Source of the DNA: an uncultured Kiloniellales bacterium
GTDB taxonomy: Bacteria > Pseudomonadota > Alphaproteobacteria > Kiloniellales > JAKSDN01
Length of the DNA stretch: 9,886 nt
Direction: 5' to 3'
Assembly (NCBI GenBank): GCA_947259625.1
Contig: CAMYMY010000099.1
Span: 1,580-11,465 of the forward strand
Each line of letters starts with the position of its first letter. Position 1 is the first letter of the stretch. Position numbers and translations under genes: made by a program. This document shows, one piece after another, positions 5,943 to 9,886 of this stretch. Under the pieces are notes generated by a model that did not search any database, was not told the origin of the DNA, and saw nothing but the letters and a program-made list of their open reading frames with translations.

Positions 5943-6796
5943 CGGAATCGAGCAGGGACACCGAGCTGCGGGAAGGTCTCCGCTCTCGGCTTGTTGTCTT
6001 TTCCGATCTCGACGGAACGCTTCTGGACGGAAAGGATTACTCCTTCGACCGGGCGAAGCCGGCCCTGCGGCTGCTCGCTGAGCAAGGAATTCCGCTCGTG
6101 CTGTGCAGCAGCAAGACCCGCGCCGAGGTGGAGTTCTATCGGAAGCATCTGGGCAACCGCGATCCCTTCGTGGTGGAGAACGGCGGCGCGGTCTACGTTC
6201 CAAGGGACTGTTTTGCCTTCGGCTTCGACCATGATCGCGCGACGGCCGATTACCTGGTGCTCGAACTCGGCGCCCCTTACAAGACGCTCGTGCGGTCCCT
6301 TGGCGAGATTAAGCGCAAAACCGGGATCCCGTTGCGAGGCTTCTCCGACATGACGGTCGAGGAGGTCGCCGCGCGCTGCGCTCTGTCGCTCCGTCAGGCG
6401 GCGCGGGCCAAAGAGCGCGAGTACGACGAACCCTTCCTGATCCCGCAAGAGGGCCAGGTTGCCACCGTCATGGCCGCCACCGATCTTCCCGTTACCCAAG
6501 GGGACCGGTTCTATCACCTCTCGGCGAGCGACAAAGGCAGGGCCGTTTCCGTACTGATGGGTCTGTTCAAGCGCGCGCACCCCGACGCCGTGAGCGTCGG
6601 CATCGGCGACACGCTCAACGATCTCCCGCTGCTCGAGGCCGTCGACGTACCGATCGTGGTCCAGTTGGACGATGGCGGCTATGACCGCAGGGTGGTCGTT
6701 CCGGGCCTTCGATATGCTGACGGCGTGGGCCCCGCAGGCTGGAACGCGGCCGTTACGATGCTTGTCGACGGCGCGGCCGCGGACCTGACACGCTAA
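5936..6796 (+). CDS. Mannosyl-3-phosphoglycerate phosphatase-like HAD-IIB hydrolase
   Basis: A 286-residue HAD phosphatase with every catalytic motif in place: motif I FSDLDGTLLD with nucleophile Asp24 and acid/base Asp26, motif II CSSKTRAE (57-64), the ENGGAVY turn (81-87), motif III Lys200 in HLSASDKGRAV, and motif IV VGIGDTLNDLPLL with Asp225 and Asp229. CSSKTRAE, ENGGA and RFYHLS are typical of the MPGP branch of HAD-IIB rather than of sucrose-phosphate or trehalose-phosphate phosphatases. It should remove the phosphate from the product of the preceding transferase, giving mannosylglycerate or glucosylglycerate, both compatible solutes. Its ATG lies inside the end of the GT gene (ATGTTAG), a tight coupling for two consecutive steps. 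Its stop codon is contributed by the left end of the composite repeat at 6793-6997. The length is normal for the family, so it is probably intact. Confidence 0.92.
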   Translation: MLAESSRDTELREGLRSRLVVFSDLDGTLLDGKDYSFDRAKPALRLLAEQGIPLVLCSSKTRAEVEFYRKHLGNRDPFVVENGGAVYVPRDCFAFGFDHDRATADYLVLELGAPYKTLVRSLGEIKRKTGIPLRGFSDMTVEEVAARCALSLRQAARAKEREYDEPFLIPQEGQVATVMAATDLPVTQGDRFYHLSASDKGRAVSVLMGLFKRAHPDAVSVGIGDTLNDLPLLEAVDVPIVVQLDDGGYDRRVVVPGLRYADGVGPAGWNAAVTMLVDGAAADLTR

Positions 6797-6997
6797 GAGC
6801 CTGACCCAGAAAGAATGAAAGCGAGCGAATGTGTTGGCGATATCATGCAATAGATTGTCATGGCCGGGCTTGACCCGGCCATCCAGGGAATGCCTGTTGC
6901 AGACGCTGTCCTGGATCGCCGGGTCAAGCCCGGCGATGACAAGCAGGGTTTGCTAGCTCATTGATATCACGCGCTTCGTCTTGAGTCGGACTCTAAG
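6793..6997. repeat. Composite MITE-like element with terminal inverted repeats, REPIN inside
   Basis: The left end (6793 onward, CTAAGAGCCTGACCCAG) matches the reverse complement of the right end (6997 backward, CTTAGAGTCCGACTCAA) at 13 of 17 positions, and the similarity continues into AGAA/GACGAA. GATATCA with a shared YGC tail occurs once on each side (6839-6848 and 6963-6972). The 86-bp REPIN sits between at 6856-6941. The total is about 205 bases with no coding potential, as for a non-autonomous element moved in trans. The right terminal repeat itself has a small hairpin (GAGTC-G-GACTC, 6983-6993). The element nearly fills the space between the HAD phosphatase and the adenylate-kinase-like gene, and its first bases form the phosphatase stop codon. 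No clear target-site duplication is visible outside the ends. Confidence 0.6.
6856..6941. repeat. REPIN-like repeat, copy 2 (two inverted hairpins, 86 bp)
   Basis: Same length and layout as the copy at 865-950: TGTCAT and ATGACA ends, hairpins at 6862-6880 (stem GGCCGGG/CCCGGCC) and 6917-6935 (stem CGCCGGG/CCCGGCG), loop CTTGA in each when read from the outside in, and a 36-base middle bounded by ATCCAGG and CCTGGAT. Stem bases that differ from copy 1 differ on both sides, keeping every pair. Here the REPIN is carried inside the longer element at 6793-6997, whereas copy 1 stands alone. Confidence 0.88.
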
Positions 6998-7025
6998 ACT
7001 TGACGCGGTAGGGAAGGGCGATGCC

Positions 7026-7808
7026 ATGGAGGAACTCGAGACGCTCAAGGCCGCGGTGCGGGGCAAGAGGATCCACCTGTTCGGTCCGCCGGGCTGCGGC
7101 AAGGGCAACCGGTCCAAGGACCTTCAGGCCCTCGGGTTGGTGCACGTCGCCTCAGGCGTCGCCTTGCGGTCGAGTGTTCGCGACGATCCGGACCCCGCGC
7201 TGTCGAAGCAGGCGCGCGAATTCATGGAGCGCGGGGCGCTGGTTCCCGACGAGATCGTGGTTCCCATCGTCATGGCGCACCTGAACCGGAAGGAGTGCCT
7301 GGAGAACGGCTTTGTCCTGGACGGATTTCCGCGCACCAAGGCGCAGGCCGACCTGCTGTTCTCGAAGGTCGATCTCGATCTCGTCCTGCACCTCGACGTG
7401 CCCCGGAACTTCCTGGTCTACGGCGTCGTCGGGGGCAACCGGCGCGCCTGTATCGGCTGCGCCGCCGGCTACAGCGATTTCGACCCGCCCAAGGTCGAGG
7501 GCCGGTGCGACCGCTGCGGCGGCGAGATCGTCATGCGCGCGGACGATACCGCGGCGACGATCGAGAAACGGCTCGAGAGCTATGACGCCGAGACGCGAAC
7601 CTTCCTGCCGGACCTGGAAGCCAAGGGAATCGTGGCGGTGCTGCCGATCACTGTCGCCGACGACGAGGAGGTCGACGTGAGGTGCCTCAAGACGCTGCGC
7701 GGCGAGGTCTATCGGGTCGAAACCGGCGACGGCGGCACCGCACGCATGCTGAACCTCGAGGGCATGCGCGCGCGGCTCTATCGCTTCTTGGCGGAGAGGT
7801 TTTCGTAA
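7026..7808 (+). CDS. Divergent adenylate kinase-like nucleotide kinase with zinc-finger lid
   Basis: A 260-residue protein with the adenylate kinase plan: P-loop HLFGPPGCGKG (17-27), the LRSSV segment (48-52), GFVLDGFPRTKAQA (95-108), and a lid (139-165) with two Cys pairs, CIGC and CDRCG (Cys142, 145, 161, 164), that should bind zinc. RADDTAATIEKRLESYDAET matches the canonical R-x-D-D-x-x-x-T-x-x-x-R-L. It is not the housekeeping enzyme: the usual G-K-G-T-Q is GKGNR, the AMP-site S-T-G-D is ASGV, and a C-terminal extension of about 40 residues follows. Conserved Arg and Gln in GFPRTKAQA remain. It may phosphorylate a different nucleoside monophosphate or be weakly active; this is inference. 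ATG 7026 is preferred to the upstream TTG at 6981 because GAAGGG lies about eight bases before it and the TTG falls in the repeat end. The next gene starts 11 bases after its stop. Confidence 0.85.
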   Translation: MEELETLKAAVRGKRIHLFGPPGCGKGNRSKDLQALGLVHVASGVALRSSVRDDPDPALSKQAREFMERGALVPDEIVVPIVMAHLNRKECLENGFVLDGFPRTKAQADLLFSKVDLDLVLHLDVPRNFLVYGVVGGNRRACIGCAAGYSDFDPPKVEGRCDRCGGEIVMRADDTAATIEKRLESYDAETRTFLPDLEAKGIVAVLPITVADDEEVDVRCLKTLRGEVYRVETGDGGTARMLNLEGMRARLYRFLAERFS

Positions 7809-7819
7809 GGAGGCCGACC

Positions 7820-8479
7820 ATGGGGTGGAAGCCGCTCAATATCGTCATCGAGACGCTCGGACTCGGATACCTCTACCGGCGCATGCAGGGCGCCTACTAC
7901 AACAAACGCCATCCCGAGTACGACCTGTTCAACGCCCTGGCGCTCAAGAGCGGACTGCCGGGCAGCGAGGTGTTCAGGTTCACCACCGACGGCCAGGAGG
8001 TCACCCTGGTTCCTATGGGCCAGCACCTCGATCAGCACGGCGGCGACGAGATCCCCGATCTGCGCTCGCTGCGCTGGGACTTCGACAAGCCCGACGGCAA
8101 GATCGCCTGGATCACGAAGTTTCGCTTGCACGAGGGAAAGCATCTGACCGAGTTCGTCACCGAAGGCCCGGTGCGGGTCCACTTTCTCCCCGAGGCCGAA
8201 TGCCTGGCCATCGGGGGCGGGCGAAACCGCATGCTGGCCCTCATGCGGCTGGGCTACCGGAACGCGCTCCAGCTGCGGCAGGCCGAGTGGGACGAGGAGA
8301 ACCAGAAGTACGTCAACGGCGACATCGCCATCAACTCCCCCGGCAAGCCGGTTTGGGACGACATCCCGCCCGATACGTCGCGGCAGGGCTGGGTCGACAA
8401 GACCAAGCGCTGGGAGGACGCCTGGCGGCAGGGACTGAGACTGACGCTGGGGGAGGTCTACGAGGCGGTGTTCCGGTAA
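7820..8479 (+). CDS. Conserved-looking hypothetical protein, 219 residues
   Basis: I do not recognise this family. The frame is surely real: a perfect AAGGAGG ribosome site lies six bases before the ATG and overlaps the stop codon of the adenylate-kinase-like gene (TAAGGAGG), so the two are translationally coupled. The product has no signal peptide and no membrane helix, only one cysteine (Cys128), and many aromatic residues including eight tryptophans. Notable pieces are an N-terminal basic/aromatic stretch (LGYLYRRMQGAYYNKRHPEYDLFNAL, 15-40), HLDQHGGDEIPDLRSLRWDFDKPDGKIAWITKFRL in the middle, a Gly-rich turn IGGGRNRML (131-139), and a Trp-rich acidic/basic C-terminus. It is probably a cytoplasmic globular protein working with the kinase. 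It converges on metY with 18 bases between the stops and no obvious terminator. Confidence 0.85.
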   Translation: MGWKPLNIVIETLGLGYLYRRMQGAYYNKRHPEYDLFNALALKSGLPGSEVFRFTTDGQEVTLVPMGQHLDQHGGDEIPDLRSLRWDFDKPDGKIAWITKFRLHEGKHLTEFVTEGPVRVHFLPEAECLAIGGGRNRMLALMRLGYRNALQLRQAEWDEENQKYVNGDIAINSPGKPVWDDIPPDTSRQGWVDKTKRWEDAWRQGLRLTLGEVYEAVFR

Positions 8480-8497
8480 CGGCTCTCCAGCGTCCCC

Positions 8498-9814
8498 TCA
8501 CTCCGCCGCCTTCCTGCCCTGCGCTGCGGCCTTAAGCGCCTGGTCTAGATCCGCGATGATATCCTCGACGGTCTCCAGGCCGATCGACAGGCGGACCACG
8601 TCGGGGCCGGCGCCGGCGGCTTCCCTCTGCTCGTCGGTCAGCTGGCGGTGGGTGGTCGAGGCCGGATGCAGGATCAGCGAGCGGGTGTCGCCGATGTTGG
8701 CGAGATGGCTCAGGAGTTCGCAGGACTCGACCACCTTGACGCCGGCCTCGTAGCCACCCTTGACGCCGAAGGTGAAGAGCGCACCGCCGCTGCCGCCGAG
8801 GTACTTCTTGGCCAGCGCGTGGTAGGGACTGGATGTCAGGCCGGCGTAGGAGACCCAGGCGACCTCGTCGTGGGCCTCGAGGAACTCGGCGACCTTCTGG
8901 GCATTCTGGCCGTGGCGCTCCATGCGCAGGCTCAAGGTCTCGATGCCGAGCAGGGTCAGGAACGCGTTCATCGGCGCCATGGTCGGCCCCAGGTCGCGCA
9001 GGCCGACCGCGTGCGCGTGAGTCGTATAGGCCATGTCGCCGAAGCTCTCGTAGAAGGTGAGTCCGTGGTAGGCGGGCTCCGGCTGGGTCAGGCCGCCGAA
9101 CTTGTCGTTCTGCGCCCAGTCGAACTTGCCGCTGTCGACCACCGCGCCGCCGATCACCGTGCCGTTGCCGGTCAGGAACTTGGTGGTCGAGTGGACGATC
9201 AGGTCCGCGCCCCACTCGATCGGCCGGCAGAGATAGGGCGTCGCCAGGGTATTGTCGACGATCAGCGGGATGCCAGCCTCCCGCGCGACCTTCGACAGCG
9301 CCTCCAGGTCGCTCACCACGCCGCCCGGGTTGGCGAGACTTTCCGTGAAAACCGCTTTCGTCCTGGGGGTCAGCGCCTTCCTCACGTTCTCCGGATCGTC
9401 CACGTCGACGAAGCGGACTTGCCAGTCGAATTTCTTGAAGGTCTTGCCGAACTGGGTGACCGAGCCGCCGTAGAGCCGGTTCGACGCGATGAACTCGTCG
9501 CCCGGCTCCATCAGCGGGAACAGGGTCAGCAGCTGGGCGGCGTGGCCCGAGGCACAGCCGGTCGCCCCGCGGCCGCCCTCCAGGTTGGCCAGGCGCTCCT
9601 CCAGCACCGCCACGGTCGGGTTGGTCAGGCGCGAGTAGATGAAGCCGAAGGTCTGCAGGTTGAACAGCGAGGCGGCGTGGTCGGCGTCGTAGAAGACATA
9701 GCCGGTGTTCTGGTAGATCGGCGTCTGGCGCGCCCCGGTGATCGGCTCGGGCTGCGATCCCGCATGGATCATCCGCGTCTCGAAGCCGTAGTCGTCCTTG
9801 CGCTTCTTGCTCAT
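8498..9814 (-). CDS. metY: O-acetylhomoserine sulfhydrylase (PLP-dependent)
   Basis: A 438-residue Cys/Met-metabolism PLP enzyme, full length. TRMIHAGSQPEPITGARQTPIYQ at the N-terminus, Tyr60-Ser61-Arg62 in IYSRLTNPTV (binding the PLP phosphate from the neighbouring subunit), VDNTLATPY with Asp187 under the pyridine ring, and Lys212 in HSTTKFLTGNG as the Schiff-base lysine are all present. The length of about 430 and the FDWAQNDKFGGLTQPEPAYHGLTFYESFG insertion favour the O-acetylhomoserine aminocarboxypropyltransferase group over the shorter (about 390-residue) cystathionine gamma-synthase or MetZ types. It makes homocysteine from O-acetylhomoserine and sulfide, the direct sulfhydrylation step of methionine synthesis. 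GGTGAGG lies five bases before the ATG. The start overlaps the stop of the upstream CoA-binding gene (ATGA), implying co-translation. Confidence 0.95.
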   Translation of the reverse strand: MSKKRKDDYGFETRMIHAGSQPEPITGARQTPIYQNTGYVFYDADHAASLFNLQTFGFIYSRLTNPTVAVLEERLANLEGGRGATGCASGHAAQLLTLFPLMEPGDEFIASNRLYGGSVTQFGKTFKKFDWQVRFVDVDDPENVRKALTPRTKAVFTESLANPGGVVSDLEALSKVAREAGIPLIVDNTLATPYLCRPIEWGADLIVHSTTKFLTGNGTVIGGAVVDSGKFDWAQNDKFGGLTQPEPAYHGLTFYESFGDMAYTTHAHAVGLRDLGPTMAPMNAFLTLLGIETLSLRMERHGQNAQKVAEFLEAHDEVAWVSYAGLTSSPYHALAKKYLGGSGGALFTFGVKGGYEAGVKVVESCELLSHLANIGDTRSLILHPASTTHRQLTDEQREAAGAGPDVVRLSIGLETVEDIIADLDQALKAAAQGRKAAE

Positions 9815-9886
9815 CCGATCCTCACCTTGCGGCGCTTGGCCGAGATGACGCGGGAGTTGAAGCCGCCCCAGGACAGCTCGGTGTGG
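9811..9886 (-). CDS. CoA-binding (Rossmann) domain protein, C-terminal end (cut by window edge)
   Basis: The minus strand from the right edge reads HTELSWGGFNSRVISAKRRKVRIG and then TGA at 9811-9813; the TGA shares ATGA with the metY start. Only 24 residues are visible. The pattern (E-L-x-W-x-G-x-N-S-x-V-I-S-x-(K/R)-R) resembles the C-terminus of the small YccU-type CoA-binding proteins, which are often encoded directly upstream of O-acetylhomoserine sulfhydrylase in alphaproteobacteria, so the identification leans on both tail and context. The role is unknown; binding of CoA or another nucleotide is inferred from the family. Confidence 0.65.
   Translation of the reverse strand, partial: HTELSWGGFNSRVISAKRRKVRIG

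Noticed and set aside
5052..6203. 383-residue minus-strand frame opposite the GT and phosphatase genes
   Set aside because: No recognisable motif, biased composition, and it overlaps two genes with intact catalytic motifs on the other strand.
5939..6850. 303-residue minus-strand frame opposite the HAD phosphatase
   Set aside because: Antisense shadow starting inside the repeat element; the HAD motifs on the plus strand are complete.
6839..6972. GATATCAYGC at 6839-6848 and 6963-6972 as a target-site duplication around the REPIN
   Set aside because: The copies are imperfect and not adjacent to the REPIN ends, the core is palindromic, and both lie inside the longer inverted ends, so they are better read as part of the composite element.
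8532..9215. 227-residue minus-strand frame inside metY in another reading frame
   Set aside because: Arg/Pro/Gly-rich frame-shifted shadow of metY, which is intact.

Overview
The window is GC-rich, densely coding DNA that looks like an aerobic alphaproteobacterium, probably Rhodospirillales-like. This rests on the base composition, the families present, and a dispersed repeat built on CCGG-CTTGA-CCGG hairpins, a repeat style common in alphaproteobacterial intergenic DNA. The genus cannot be named from the sequence alone. There is no rRNA, tRNA, CRISPR array or recognisable transposase.

Layout. (1) 1-757, minus: N-terminal part of an MFS transporter running off the left edge. (2) 758-1010: non-coding, with the first copy of an 86-bp two-hairpin repeat (REPIN-like). 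(3) 1011-2033: a divergent pair, a PaaI-type hotdog thioesterase (minus) and a MarR-family regulator (plus), sharing a short promoter region filled by a 32-bp near-perfect palindrome. (4) 2088-3779, minus: a copper-handling gene set, DUF2946 protein, then SCO protein, then PCu(A)C periplasmic copper chaperone, suited to supplying copper to cytochrome oxidase. (5) 3780-4081: a roughly 300-bp divergent regulatory region with three short perfect palindromes. (6) 4082-6796, plus: a tight three-gene cassette of a small P-loop kinase of unknown substrate, a GT81-type glucosyl/mannosyl-3-phosphoglycerate synthase-like transferase, and an HAD-IIB mannosyl-3-phosphoglycerate phosphatase-like enzyme. 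The last two form the known two-step route to a glycosylglycerate compatible solute; the kinase is the unexplained part. (7) 6793-6997: a roughly 205-bp composite repeat with imperfect terminal inverted repeats and the second 86-bp REPIN inside; its left end supplies the phosphatase stop codon. (8) 7026-8479, plus: a divergent adenylate-kinase paralogue coupled to a 219-residue protein I do not recognise. (9) 8498-9886, minus: O-acetylhomoserine sulfhydrylase (MetY-type), overlapped by the 3' end of what looks like a CoA-binding (Rossmann) protein gene.

The items most worth pursuing are the kinase/GT81/HAD cassette, the covarying REPIN hairpins with their composite carrier, the large palindrome at the marR/thioesterase junction, and the altered adenylate-kinase paralogue with its unknown partner. 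Several starts were moved from the longest open frame to an internal ATG or GTG because of ribosome-binding sites; the reasons are given in the entries. The two edge genes have no complete open frame in the window and were found by translating the edges by hand.
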